Made by a program: the position numbers and the translations under genes
DNA from: Didymodactylos carnosus
Lineage: Eukaryota > Rotifera > Eurotatoria > Philodinida > Philodinidae
NCBI GenBank assembly: GCA_905250885.1
Contig: CAJNOQ010000995.1
Coordinates: forward strand, 1 to 37,787
Length of the DNA stretch: 37,787 nt
Direction: 5' to 3'
The notes under the pieces: generated by a model
What the model was told of the DNA's origin: nothing
The model's input: the letters and a program-made list of their open reading frames with translations, nothing else
Databases searched by the model: none
Shown: in pieces, positions 21,234 through 31,733 of the stretch
How the letters are laid out: each line of letters begins with the position of its first letter
How positions within the stretch are numbered: the first letter of the stretch is position 1

Positions 21234-21750
21234 GAACTAATTTTATTGTCTGTTTTATACTTTTCATCAATGTTTCTTGCTCAATAAATATATCAACGAT
21301 TTTACTATAGTTTAAATCAGATAATAAGACTTTTTCATATTTATCCTTTTCTACACAAAACAAAAAAACTGAATCAATTTGAAGGATGCCATGAACTTTT
21401 TCTAATAAATCAGCAGTTGCCCACGAGCCCTAGAGAATCAGAAGAATTTTTTCATTTTTAATTTGATCAGTATGTTTGATAAATTTATCTTGATCGGTAT
21501 AGAATAGAACATAATTATTTATTTGTCGAAGTAGATCTTTTGTTAAATTAATATCCCGTATACTTAAATTCAAACTTTTCTCGAACCATATTATCGTTAC
21601 ATCCTCTTTGTTTTCAATAAAGTCCTCTACTCCATTTTCAACTATATCTGTTTTCTGCTTCTTAATCCGAATCAATTCCGGATATTGAATGACCTTGTTT
21701 TTTGAACTGTCCTGATCACTTGTCTCTCGTTTTTTGATTGTGGATGCCAT
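21214..21750 (-). pseudogene. Bdelloid-type N-terminal domain (ART/TPR proteins), disabled
   Basis: Reading from an ATG at 21750, the first ~50 residues are charged linker (MASTIKKRETSDQDSSKNK). Then comes a domain that I recognise as the common N-terminal module of bdelloid rotifer ADP-ribosyltransferase and TPR proteins: a VTIIWFEKSLN strand, an LRQINNYVLFYTDQDKFI segment, KILLIL, then HGILQIDSVFLFC. An in-frame TAG at 21430-21432 interrupts it between KILLIL and GSW, where family members read Ser-Gly-Ser or similar. The frame continues to a second TAG at 21214. No catalytic or TPR part follows, so the copy is both broken and truncated. Recognition of this family is from memory and should be confirmed. 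Confidence 0.6.
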
Positions 21751-22614
21751 ATGACTCTTTTACACACACCCTAAACGTTAAAAATTACGTTGTATAAGGT
21801 ATGTGTTCGACTTACCCTGGTCTAGAAAACATTTTTAATAAATTTCAAACTAATTGGACATCGCTTGACAACATTTACAACATATATCAGAATCAACGGC
21901 TCTTTCTCGTCTTTTTTTGTCATCACACAAAAAATGACATGCATTCGGTATATGGCTACACATGTATTTAAAAAGTAATTTTCTCAACAATAAAAGAAAC
22001 TACTATCCATTTCAAAATATAGTGCACACGGATGATTTTAGAATAACTTTTGATAGGAATGAGATAAAGTCCTGCGGTTTTTGAAACTAGACAGTTAGGA
22101 CAATAATCCTATGAAAACACTCGGCCTATTGAAAAGGTCTACTGTCGAGACGGTCGTTCGCTGACTCTCCTTTCCTTTGCATTCTAACAATTTTATTTAG
22201 ACTAAAAGTTCTCTTACGTTGCCAGTTTCATACAACTTAATACAACTACTTGTAGCACAAAACGAATGCCTTTATATATTCGTAGAAAGTTCTAGGTATA
22301 TTCGCATGACATTGCAGTCTTAACTCATGCCTGGACATTAGTGTAGAACCTTCGAGAATAAGTGAGATTATATAAGATACAATAGGCATGCGAATATCTA
22401 GATGTACTAACATTAAATCAAAAACGTCATTTTAAAACAAAATGACTATTCACTACCCAACATCCTCCCTCAATTTTTTCGTTTTTTTTTCCACAATAAA
22501 ATAAAATTTAACAAAATAAAATCTTATAATAGTTGAGTTCTTAGCAAAAACAAATTTTGTTTTCTTATGTATATTGTAAACGATCTGGTAGTTTTCTTGT
22601 TCTAGTGGATTTTC
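21751..22614. other. Gene-free stretch
   Basis: 5' flank of the pseudogene above; AT-rich, no coding or repeat structure that I can support. Confidence 0.45.
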
Positions 22615-22917
22615 TTAATGGAAATAACAATTTTTTCGATGTTCAATGCGCTTCACTGCGCGTTGATCAAGGATAGTGCTTCTCAAATTTCCTCTGAGTT
22701 TCATAGGTTTTAACATTTGCTGAGTTAATGGGAAGTCATTCCATTCAGCCGATGTTACAACAAAGAAGGATTTTCTCTTATAATCACTGAGCGTTTCAAT
22801 ATGACAAGACGAATTACTACGAAGATTATAAAAAGGATTCAGTTGATGACAATGAACATACTCAGTCAAGTAAGCCGCAGTATTTTTTCGTAAAATTTTG
22901 GAAAATATATTAAACAA
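22615..22917 (-). pseudogene. C-terminal tail of a non-LTR retrotransposon reverse transcriptase
   Basis: A 100-codon minus frame reads like the extreme C-terminus of LINE ORF2 proteins (Jockey/CR1-like): HCHQLNPFYNLRSNSS, a basic YKRKSFFVVTSAEWNDFP stretch where the family has SFF...LWN-LP, then a polar end. The reverse transcriptase and endonuclease domains are absent upstream; the frame is cut about 45 bp before the MULE-like element at 22961. This is a 5'-truncated relic. Confidence 0.6.
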
Positions 22918-22950
22918 GAAATACGGAAGTGTTCAACTATGTCAACCCGT

Positions 22951-22960
22951 CCTAAAATAA
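22951..22960 (+). repeat. Left target-site duplication CCTAAAATAA
   Basis: Identical to 23652-23661 on the other side of the element. A 9-10 bp duplication is typical of Mutator-like elements. Confidence 0.85.
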
Positions 22961-23651
22961 GGACGGTAATTGTTTTGATCCCGTAAAAAAGGCAGAACGA
23001 AGCCCGTATACTAAAATTTTGACAAAATTGATCCCGGAATAAACTAATTTTTATATTTATTGTGCAGAATTGATCCCGGAAAACATTTTTCTTTCTGCGA
23101 ACAAGAGAATTGATCCCAGTTGACGTATGTAGTCACATAAGATCCTCTTTCTCAAAGCTCTTCGCTGATTTCTATATACTATATTCAATTCATACTCGCA
23201 TAGCGGATATTTTCAGTACTGTGAACATTTATATGTAATTGATAAACCACCAATCAATTGTTCAGTTCGATTTTTGCAGACACCTTGAGTTTTGATAAAA
23301 CTTAATAAATAAGTTTCGTTTACACACGTAAAAACTAATAGCCATGTTTTTCGAGCCATAGTTTGTTTACTAGTGATAGTAATAGTCAAAAGTGACGTGA
23401 GTGAAAAAAGTATGAAAAAAATGTGACCGCTACACATTGCTATTGTTTATGTCTCAACGCCGTTTTTACATTCGCACCGCACGTCAACTGGAATCAATTC
23501 TGCACAATAAATATAAAAATTAGTTTATTCCGGGATCAATTCTGTCGAAACTGTTTTTTTCTAAATACGGATTCATTTCTACTATTTTTATCGAAATTTT
23601 AGTATACGGGATCCATTCTGCAATTTTTACGGGATCTTTTCAGCTTTTCCC
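22961..23651. mobile_element. MULE-like non-autonomous element (691 bp) with GATCCCG arrays
   Basis: Flanked by perfect 10-bp duplications. Both ends begin GG and reach a shared GATCCCGTAAAA within 30 bases. The arms contain repeated ATTGATCCCGGAA motifs. A ~57-bp core (23028-23084) is almost perfectly inverted at 23492-23548. One arm carries an extra ~60 bp around 23550-23600. The centre (about 23100-23480) has a 74-codon minus frame at 23213-23437 with a hydrophobic start, which I do not regard as a gene. No transposase. Confidence 0.85.
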
Positions 23652-23661
23652 CCTAAAATAA
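23652..23661 (+). repeat. Right target-site duplication CCTAAAATAA
   Basis: Perfect match to 22951-22960. Confidence 0.85.
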
Positions 23662-23692
23662 ACAAACATGAATATGTTTCGTCAGAGGTGAA

Positions 23693-24034
23693 ATGAAAGA
23701 AAATTTTTTGAAAAGGAGAGACCACATTGAGTATATGGTGCATGATCTAGCATCGCCCATGAAGACCATAGACAACGAATCTTTTGGTACAATATTAAGC
23801 TGCTACGTCTGGCAGATTATGTCTAAACCAACGGAAGATACTATGATTAAAGAACACTTTCGCATATTAGGAAAAAGTGGACTATTAAGCATTCACTGTC
23901 ATAATATTCGTACGAATAGGTTAATTGAACGAATCAAGTTATTAGAGGGAGCTAGCTTTGTGGTTAATCGGTCTCGCAAAGGACCTGAGTGCTGGGAGGA
24001 ATCTAGTTCACTAGTTCGATTTTTGTCCTTTTAA
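23693..24034 (+). pseudogene. Fragment of a class I SAM-dependent methyltransferase
   Basis: 113 codons resembling the second half of a class I methyltransferase of the UbiE/Methyltransf_11 type: IEYMVHDLASPMKTIDNESF corresponds to the motif around the acidic residue before the sF(D) turn. Next come TILSCYVWQIMSKPTEDTMI (motif IV and following helix) and FRILGKSGLLSIHCHN (the RvLkpGG-L strand). The protein then continues through GASFVVNRSRKGPECW to a normal-looking stop. Motif I, the glycine-rich SAM-binding loop, should lie upstream, but that space holds the MULE-like element and beyond it a LINE tail on the other strand. So either an upstream exon is more distant, or the gene lost its 5' half. 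Substrate unknown. Confidence 0.5.
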
Positions 24035-24743
24035 TACGTCCACACGTATTAGCGGCGCGAAATTCTGTACTTTAATGCGTTCGAACGCCTTATTCTGACG
24101 CATGAATCTAACGTATGAGAACTTCTTAAAACATTAAAAGAACCTGTGTAGGTCCAAAATTTCTTCCTGGGTAACACGTGTGAATTCTGATTAGCATACC
24201 GAGCAAATTTTTCGAAGTTTGATGCATATTTCTAATTTTCTGTTGATGTTCTTTCATGCAAATCTCTTTTTCTCTTTCTATTTCACCTACGTAAACAAGA
24301 TCACAATCTCTATATAACACTCTATATACTAATCTTTCTCTCTGTCTTTATATCGATCTTGTCCTTTTTCAACAGACAGAAATATACTTTTCAATGTTGT
24401 TGTCGAAATACCCACTTATTCGACAACAATGTAGATGGATGTGTTACTATAAACAACGAAAATAGAAAAAGACAGCTATTAAAATAACATTGTCAATAAA
24501 GTTATAATGTCTGCTGATGACTTCTGTAAGAAACTGAAAGCTTGCATGAATATTTTTATACTGTGTTAAAGTTAATAATCAAATAATGATTTTTATAGGA
24601 GTTTTATCGTTTATTCTTATCTATTTCCTACTGCTTTACCAATTGGATTTTGAAATCTACAGTTTATTATACCTAACAGAATACAAAGAAAGCGTAAAAG
24701 AATTTAAAAATATTTAACATCATTTAAAACACCAGTTCTTCTT
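24035..24743. other. Gene-free stretch with one short hairpin
   Basis: Perfect 11-bp arms TTGTTGTCGAA (24397-24407) and TTCGACAACAA (24419-24429) flank an 11-base loop. Otherwise AT-rich. A 64-codon minus frame at 24126-24320 has no family resemblance. Confidence 0.5.
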
Positions 24744-25381
24744 TTATTGAACACGTTTCTTTGCCATATGCATGCAGAACTAAAAGAGACAACTTGACTA
24801 TTGTCAAGACTATTGTCGAACATGTATAAAACCAGGTGTAAAACTCTCTTACCTCATCGAACAGAATATATCCTCCATGATTCGTATCTATTGCATCAAA
24901 TTCTCTTTTCAACTCAGCTCGATCAGAAATACTGCGACCTTCCTGTGCGTAACCTTTTTTGAATTCATCAAAACTGATTCGTTTATCACCATTTATATCC
25001 AATACTTTAAATTTTTGACTTAGATCATTGTAATATACAAGAAGATCCAGTAATAAACCAAATTCTAATAAGTCGACGAAACCATTCTAAAATGACTGAG
25101 TTAGCATTTTAATACTTGTTAAACATGAATGCTTAATGCTAAATCAAGAGACGTACCCCATTACTGTCTGCTGCTCTAAACGCTCTCATTATCGCTCTTT
25201 TATCTGTTCCATATTCGGGATTCCAATATGTTATTGCTCGATCAATTTCAGCTAGTGACAATATATGATTGCCATTATCCCATTTCAAAAATAACTGTAA
25301 AAATAGATAAGGATCTGAGAAAGTAATAGAACTTTGGTTGCTTACTTTTTTCACTCCATCTTTGTTTAATCGCTTGGCCAT
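24744..25381 (-). CDS. EF-hand calcium-binding protein, calflagin-like, 3 exons, 164 aa
   Basis: Exons 25157-25381 (75 codons), 24853-25086 (78) and 24744-24779 (11 and TAA) join in phase 0; the introns (70 and 73 bp) are GTACGT...TTTTAG and GTAAGA...TTTTAG. The product has four EF-hands and resembles flagellar calcium-binding protein/calflagin-type proteins. EF2 spans the first intron (DSNG + NGFVDLLE, a full 12-residue loop). EF3 is DINGDKRISFDE and EF4 is DTNHGGYILFDE, both with key acidic positions. EF1 (DNGNHILSLAE) is 11 residues long, one short of canonical, so it probably does not bind calcium normally. The protein ends FCMHMAKKRVQ. No N-terminal Met-Gly myristoylation signal, no membrane segment. 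Reading the second intron as coding would replace the proper tail with a stop-limited unrelated sequence. Likely a cytosolic calcium sensor or buffer; partner unknown. Confidence 0.85.
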
Positions 25382-25732
25382 AACGATGAAGACGTTATTT
25401 AATTAAGTAAAAGTCTCTCCTAGAAAAGAAACAAAGTGATGTTTTAAATATAAAGTGTAATAGTGCTATGAAAAACATTTTAATAAAATTCTTCTAAATT
25501 TATTCAAACACTCGACGTTTCGATCAGAACTGAAATCACTTTCAAGGGCGAATAACAAAAAGAAAAGAAGCAGTATATATATTATATAAAAACACACGCA
25601 GAACGAAAGAAAAAATTTGGGAAATTCAAAATATGCAAAAAATCGAAAGAAGAGGAAAGGAAAAATCCATAATAACACTGGAATAAATCCAAAAGGATTG
25701 TATTAAAATGTTTACATAGCAGTATTAATTAT
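25382..25732. other. 5' flank of the EF-hand gene; no gene
   Basis: AT-rich. The 70-codon minus frame at 25466-25678 is Phe/Leu-rich low-complexity translation and not a supported gene. Confidence 0.45.
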
Positions 25733-26650
25733 AAGGTGCCCCTAAAGCAAAAACGGAGCGCAATTTTTTTTTCCAACTTTTTATACACCATTCGAAAGAG
25801 CGTTTAACGCTGATCACGAATATATATGCTTGGATTTTTCAAAACCGGTTTTTCATGTCGAAAAATCGTAGAAAATCGATGGATGTCACAAGCCGAAAAA
25901 TCCTCGATTCAGAAAAGGTCGGATTTTCGACATATTATTTTGTTTATAATTTTGACACTATTTTTCTTTCTTATTCAGCATTAAAAATTAAACCGGAAAG
26001 ATGTCTTAAATCAGTTTCAAAGCTAAATGACTGTCCATCAGGGACGTCGCTACTTGACAGTCCAAGGGAAGGAAAACAATTTTTCGAAATCTGCCTGCTT
26101 TTTTGTGTGAGGTGCTAGAGCCGTCGTTTGTACCATGAAAGGTTCTTCAGAGGCCCAGCTTCAAAAGTATGTCGAGCTTTTCTGAAATTCTCTTTTTTGC
26201 TAAAGCATTTGCTAAGTAAATCCATTTTTTCTAAATCAGAGGCGAAAACGTCGGAATTCTGCTCGTAGTTCTTAATTTTCTCCATCTGAACTCAACTTCT
26301 ATGCAATAAAAATATCATATTTGGAAAGGCGATCAAAAGGTGACCCGATTGATTTGTGTCCTTATCGTATCCGAGTACTTTAAAGTTTTTCGAATTTTCG
26401 CGTTGAAAAATTACCGAGATTTTTCACAAAATAAGAAAGAAAAATAGTTTCAAAATTATAAGTCGAAAATCCGACCTTTACTGAATCGAGGATTTTTCGA
26501 CTTGTGACATCCATCGATTTTCTACGATTTTTCGACATGAAAAACCGGTTTTGAAAAATCCAAGCATATATATTCGTGATCAGCGTTAAACGCTCTTTCG
26601 AATGGCGTATGAAAAGTTCGACAAAAATTGCGCTCTGTTTTTGCACCCTT
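25733..26650. mobile_element. Foldback element, ~200-bp arms
   Basis: Left arm about 25733-25945 is near-identical, inverted, to about 26450-26650. The outer ends are AAGGTGC and GCACCCTT; shared inward sequence includes GCGTTTAACGCTGATCACGA and AAAACCGGTTTTTCATGTCG. The left terminus has ~9 extra bases (cccctaaag). The ~500-bp centre has no transposase; near 26037 it contains cagggacgtcgctac, which looks like one hAT-type end without a partner. No target duplication found. Confidence 0.82.
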
Positions 26651-28322
26651 CTGAATCATAAGCGAACAATCACAAGAAGTATTTTATGTCATAATGGGAT
26701 GATACACATCGTTTTCTTTTAAAGAACATAACGATGTTGATGTTTTAAAATAAATCTTGAGCAATATATAATGTAAATAAATCTTCTATTTTCGTTTTTT
26801 TCTCGTACAACCAATGTACGTGGAATCACGTGGAATGTACATGGAATCATTGTTACGATGAATAGAAATTCATTCTTATAAAACAAATTCCATCAAATAT
26901 TTATACAGTATACAATTTTATCTTACTTCGTTCTTATACACTTTGTGAGTCATTTTTCTGTTTCTTGAAAGTACAGAATAAGCAGAAACAAGAAAGAAAC
27001 ACATGTCAGTTTAGTGGTGGTATTTTTACCATATGAAAAAAATAATGAAACTAAAGCGGCTGACAGAAGTACGTCGACAGTTATGATTATTTACATAAAG
27101 AGTGTGTAAATTATTTGACGATGTACACATAAAATACATCGTCGAAGAATCACTCTCAATCATTGAAGATAACCAAATTCTGTACCAAAAGGTTAAGTCA
27201 TACTTCACATTCTCATCATCATCAATGTATCGATGAATTAATCTACCTACCGTGATCAGAGTCTCGCGAATGGTTTAGCTTCGATATGATTGATCAATGT
27301 CAATTTTCATCATAGGTCACATCGTTACAAGACAAGGAACGAACGGTAGGAACATATAAAAGACGAAAATGACAAATAAGTCTAACTTATAAATTCTGGC
27401 AATTATTTCTTTAGTTAACTTCATTAACATTCGTATGACTTAATCAAAATTGACCAAGAGTTAGTGAAACATAAAGTTACTCAAGAAATATGTCTTACTG
27501 ACGTTTTCGATCAGTTGAATAATTCGACTGTGGTTTAAAACAATAGCTTCGTCATTCTTTAATCTTATTCTACAGATCATCCGTTACATATACGTTCGTA
27601 TTACGGAAAATAGCTGATGCTGAAAAGATGAAAGCTGAATATTATAAGTGCGTAGGTCAAAGGTTATAGATAATACTTAGTGACAGGGCAATGTATGTTT
27701 AAACCAACTGAAAACTTATAGTACTCGAATCAACTCATTGTTGCCTTCTTACGGACAACATTAAAATAGTCATAACTGACAAGACAAGGTCCTTAAGAGC
27801 CATTAAAGATAAGCCACGACCTAATGTGCTCAAGCGACCATCTCAAATTTCTTTCAACATAGTGGACTTCTTTAAAGCAAACATTTTCATGAATTTCGGC
27901 GAAAACCGCAGATCCTAAAGTTGTTACATTGCTGAGATATTCAAAGAGCCCAAAAATGCACAAATTCGGCCATCTAAGTAAACTGTCAATGTAAACTACG
28001 TACAACTCCATAACGACACATTACTTAGACTTAAGAATTCTATGATAACTACTAGATAGTGTCTACTTCAAATTCATACAACCGCGAGCTCTAGACATGT
28101 TTCCGTTCTTTTGCAGTAGATGATCCTGTGTAGGCCTGCAAAAGTTCAGCGTTCTAATTTAGCGTTCTCTTTGAACGTAACGCTAAATCACGTTGACGTT
28201 CCTTGAACGTGAATATATATATATGAGTGAGTTGCATTGGCATTGTACCGTTTCGAAAAAAAACCCGGAAAAAAACAATTTGTGAATAAAAAAATTCTGA
28301 ATTTGACTATTTCAATTTGTTT
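26651..28322. other. Long gene-free AT-rich stretch
   Basis: No supported gene. A small hairpin TTTAGCGTT / AACGCTAAA sits near 28158-28186, followed by a (TA)n run near 28210. Minus frames at 27026-27208 and 27793-28011 have no recognised family; the latter (72 codons) is the more protein-like. Confidence 0.45.
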
Positions 28323-29084
28323 TTATTTAAGATGATTTTGAGATGCTTCTAGTAGTAGCATTTATATGAAATAATTTATTTCATGGCCGTATTTCTGCGT
28401 CTGTCTAAGAATCGAAGTCGCTTTTTGTAGAATGCCCGTACGGACATAGTAAAAAGTCTTCTGTCGCATTTTGTGTTCCAGTAAATGTGCAGCTTCTGTA
28501 AGAAAATTGTATCTCAGAAGAATGCGTGTTTGTGTCAAGGGTTCCGGATCAGGGGGGTGCTGGCTCCAAATTTATATCGATTTTGTATAGGGTTTAAAAA
28601 CGATTTGGCGATAATGCTCACATGGCTTCAAGGACTGTGTCTAAACATTCTTAGTAAAGGCGACACAAACAGAGTTTCCGATTGTTCTTAGGGGTGGGAG
28701 GGGCTAAAAACTTTGCTTCGCAGAAAGTGGCTGACGAAAAAGAGTTTTCAAAATTTTATGGCAGAAAGTTGCTGATGGAAAAACGTCAAAAAGTTTACCA
28801 GAAAGTCCAAAAACTTTTTAGGGAGGGATCAGCACCTCCCTGCCCCTCCTGATCGGGAACCCTGAACACAAACATGCGACACATTCTTTTGTGACACAAT
28901 TTTCTTACAAAAGCTGCACATTTTACTGGAACGCAAATTGCGATAGAAGACTTTTTACTATGTGCATACGTGCATTCTACAAAAAGCGACTTCGATTCTT
29001 AGACAGACCGAGAAATGCGGCCATGAAATAAATTATTTCATATAAATGCTGCTACTAGAAGCATCTCAAAATCATCTTAAATAA
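28323..29084. mobile_element. Foldback element, ~235-bp arms (762 bp)
   Basis: TTATTTAAGATGATTTTGAG at 28323 is inverted at the right end (29084), and the arms (28323-28560 and 28845-29084) pair along their length with scattered differences, e.g. AAAAAGCGACTTCGATTCTT in the right arm. The centre contains cagggggg/cccctcctgatc C-rich pieces and no transposase. The 68-codon plus frame at 28485-28691 lies mostly in the arm and is spurious. The flanks continue weak inverted pairing (tttgtt / aacaaa), so the true ends may be a few bases further out. No direct target duplication. Confidence 0.85.
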
Positions 29085-30039
29085 CAAACACTCAAAGAAC
29101 TTGAAAGACTTCATTATAATGCTGAGTTATTACGTTGCGAAACACTGATAATTCCTGAGCGACTAGTCGTGTGACCAGTGCCACTATCCGTGCGAAAATG
29201 CGAAAAGTAATTTCAATAAAGAGATACTTTGCTGCTCGTATGTCAATCGAATTTACGAAAAAGATCCTTGATAAACATTGCCGGTCTGTTCGAAATGACT
29301 AAAGGCTTTGCTATTACTTTTTTATGCATTATCTGAAAGTTATGATTAGTCTCGAATATTAAATCACCCATAATTATTCGATTGTATACATGTTGTGTAC
29401 TCAGATGAGCAAAATATGATCATCTGATTGTTACAGTTACCTTAACTGAGGTTGAAAGCGGTGATGGTAGACGAAGCGCTGAATTAACGTTTATGTCGAT
29501 GTGCCGAATTATTTAATCCGACGGTTGATGGTGTTCAGATCTTGTTAATCTATTCATAAATGTGTTAATATGTCGTTGCTGAAGTGATTCGAAACATGAA
29601 CGAAACCATTAATTATGCTCGGAGAAAGAAAGAAATTATACCAACTTTTCAGCCAATACAGATCTCATGGTACTACATCAGTATCGATAGTTTTCGAGGC
29701 TATAGCTATCAATGCTTTGAAGATGACGCTTAAGTAGGGGTCAAAATAAGCCTGTTCGTAGCTGCAAGATTTCTGAATAACAAAATAATATGATAACTAT
29801 TTACAGATTTAATTAGTTCGTTAAATGTTCATTTGTAATGAGAAACTGAAACCAATCAATAGTATTTTTTCTTCAAGCTTTGAAGAGCTCAATAGATATA
29901 AGAAAAAATAAAATTTTAACAGCATCTTTGTATAAAGTCATTTGAACTTATATACAGCTGCTGTTAAAATCTTATTTTTGCTTCGATTATTACCCATCAA
30001 CAATTCAAATATCATAAAATATATATAGTCGAAACAATA
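29085..30039. other. Gene-free stretch
   Basis: No coding signal or repeats that I can support. Confidence 0.45.
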
Positions 30040-30586
30040 TTTTAAAACCGTCTCAATTTATTTTGGAAAATCGTCTAAAAATCGCCGATTTACTTTTGTT
30101 TACAGCGGATAAAAGATTTTTTGTGTCCGAAATTAATACAGATTTATGCCCATTTAAGATTTTCTGTGCCCGATGCAGGTACAAAAGAATCTTTTTACAC
30201 TTTTGTGGCCGAAGACAGATATGTGTGTGGATGTTATTGATTTGTGCCCCGTTTGTGTGCGAGAAAATTTAATAGTAAAACTAGAGGTAAACATAAGTTA
30301 TTCTGACAGATATCGCTTGTGACATACGTCTATATGTTCATGTACAAGATACATAAACTACTATACAGTATTCAAAAACCGGCAATGTTTATCAAGAATC
30401 TTTTTGGTAAATTCGATTGATATATCATACACAAATAGAAAATTTCTAAAACTGAATTCAAAAGGAAACTTTCAACTAAACTTCCGTTAAACCATGACTC
30501 GGACAGGGTGAAATTTTGTAGAAGAATTTTCTGGTGAAACGAATATGAAATAATTTATAAAACAAAATAATGTTTCAATAAAACGG

Positions 30587-30919
30587 ACTGAAACAATAGC
30601 TCTTGGAAAAAAAGTAACATATCGATATGCTCAAGCTAGAAAATATTTTGAATGCGATTCTCAAATTCGTGTAATCTACAATTCTGGCATTAATACAGAT
30701 GACTGTATTACTATGAAAAAAAAATTGTTGTTTCAACATCTAGTGAACATAATCATGATAATCGTGCTAGTACAACTCGTGCGCTATCACCTGTTAAAAA
30801 TATTGTCAAAAAATCAGTAGCAGCTGGATTAACTCAATCTCAAACATGTCGTGCTGTACAAAATGAATATACTAGTCATGTTCCAAGTACACAAATTTCG
30901 ACTTTTCTCAATGGATGAA
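30587..30919 (+). pseudogene. MULE transposase N-terminal remnant (FLYWCH-like zinc finger)
   Basis: The plus frame reads TETIALGKKVTYRYAQARKY, FECDSQIRVIYNS..., then, after a one-base slip in an A9 run at about 30716-30724, VVSTSSEHNHDN. This is the shape of a FLYWCH finger closing with H-N-H, although the first Cys position appears replaced (YRYA instead of WRC). Next comes VKNIVKKSVAAGLTQSQTCR and VPSTQISTFLNG, the helical region that precedes the catalytic domain in MULE transposases. It ends in a TGA at 30917-30919, exactly where the deletion joins it to the SWIM part. Confidence 0.65.
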
Positions 30920-31112
30920 AGCCGGCCGACTTATTGCAAGTTCAATGAGTTGTTCGTGTAGATCAAATTTGAAAACATATGTATGTAAGCATGCTATTAG
31001 TTTAATGATGCATTTTGGTTATTATATTGTAAAAGAGCCAGCAAAATTACAAAATTTCCAGAAACGACGCGGAAGACCGAGAAAAGCAGGAAATGCGTTG
31101 TCTGGTGTTTAG
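30915..31112 (+). pseudogene. MULE transposase C-terminal remnant (SWIM zinc finger, AT-hook)
   Basis: 65 codons: SCSCRSNLKTYVCKHAI has the SWIM signature C-x-C-x(n)-C-x-H, followed by hydrophobic SLMMHFGYYIV and a basic tail QKRRGRPRKAG with the RGRP core of an AT-hook. SWIM fingers typically end MULE transposases. The frame differs from that of the N-terminal remnant, and about 300-400 residues of catalytic domain are absent between them, so this is a deletion derivative and not a functional protein. Confidence 0.75.
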
Positions 31113-31240
31113 CTGTTCTACTTACATATTCTGTCTGTTCGTTCTATTTGCCACTACCTCAGTACATAAATAATGATAATAACCTGAGATGCCTTTCTCA
31201 TTATTATCCCTAATCTAATCAAAACCGGACACATATCTGT

Positions 31241-31248
31241 CTCCGGGC
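31241..31248 (+). repeat. Left target-site duplication CTCCGGGC
   Basis: Perfect 8-bp match to 31726-31733, flanking the nested hAT element. Confidence 0.92.
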
Positions 31249-31725
31249 CAGTGGCGTATCCAGATAGTAGACAATTGGGCAATTGCCCACCAGTCCAAAA
31301 TTTATTGCCCACCAGTTTTTTGAGATAATGGCAATTGCCCACTGCAAAAAAATTTTGATACTCGTGTACGTTTGGTGACTTAAATGATGTGATTTTAATG
31401 AACTTCTCAAGATAAGATCTAATCAGTTGTTGCAGAAAAATCAATCAACAGTCTTTTCTATTTAACTAATGGTCTCAATGATGACGATTCAATGATACCC
31501 TTTCATTAAAAACTCGGTACTACATATAAATTTGCTGATGAATGCTTAGCTGTTCTGTTAGTTGAGGTTGACGAATTTCTCTTCCGTAACCATCGGCTTT
31601 TATAGTGTCAATACGTTTTCAAAAATTATTCCCCAATAGATTTTCCAATTGCCCATTGCTACCCATCTCTCAAAATAATTTGGCTGGAGAAAGGCCCAGT
31701 AGTTAAAAATTTCTGAACGCCACTG
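31249..31725. mobile_element. hAT miniature element (477 bp) nested in the MULE
   Basis: Ends CAGTGGCGTATCCAGA and, inverted, CAGTGGCGTTCAGAAA share CAGTGGCGT, a classic hAT terminus, and it is flanked by perfect 8-bp duplications. Subterminal motifs AATTGCCCA recur (about 31275-31345 and 31645-31665). Removing it restores the MULE right arm (cgggc|acaaaag), so it inserted after the MULE. No coding capacity. Confidence 0.92.
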
Positions 31726-31733
31726 CTCCGGGC
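31726..31733 (+). repeat. Right target-site duplication CTCCGGGC
   Basis: Perfect match to 31241-31248. Confidence 0.92.

Noticed and set aside
18583..21750. Stop-codon reassignment (TAG/TGA read as amino acids)
   Set aside because: The TRPM, AIG1-like, EF-hand and small genes have no internal TAG or TGA, and the Sel1/MYND locus also has frameshifts; pseudogenes are the simpler reading.
26037..26070. hAT element starting cagggacgtcgctac
   Set aside because: No inverted partner end or 8-bp duplication could be found downstream.
28485..28691. 68-codon ORF as a gene
   Set aside because: It lies in the arm and centre of a foldback element and resembles no protein.
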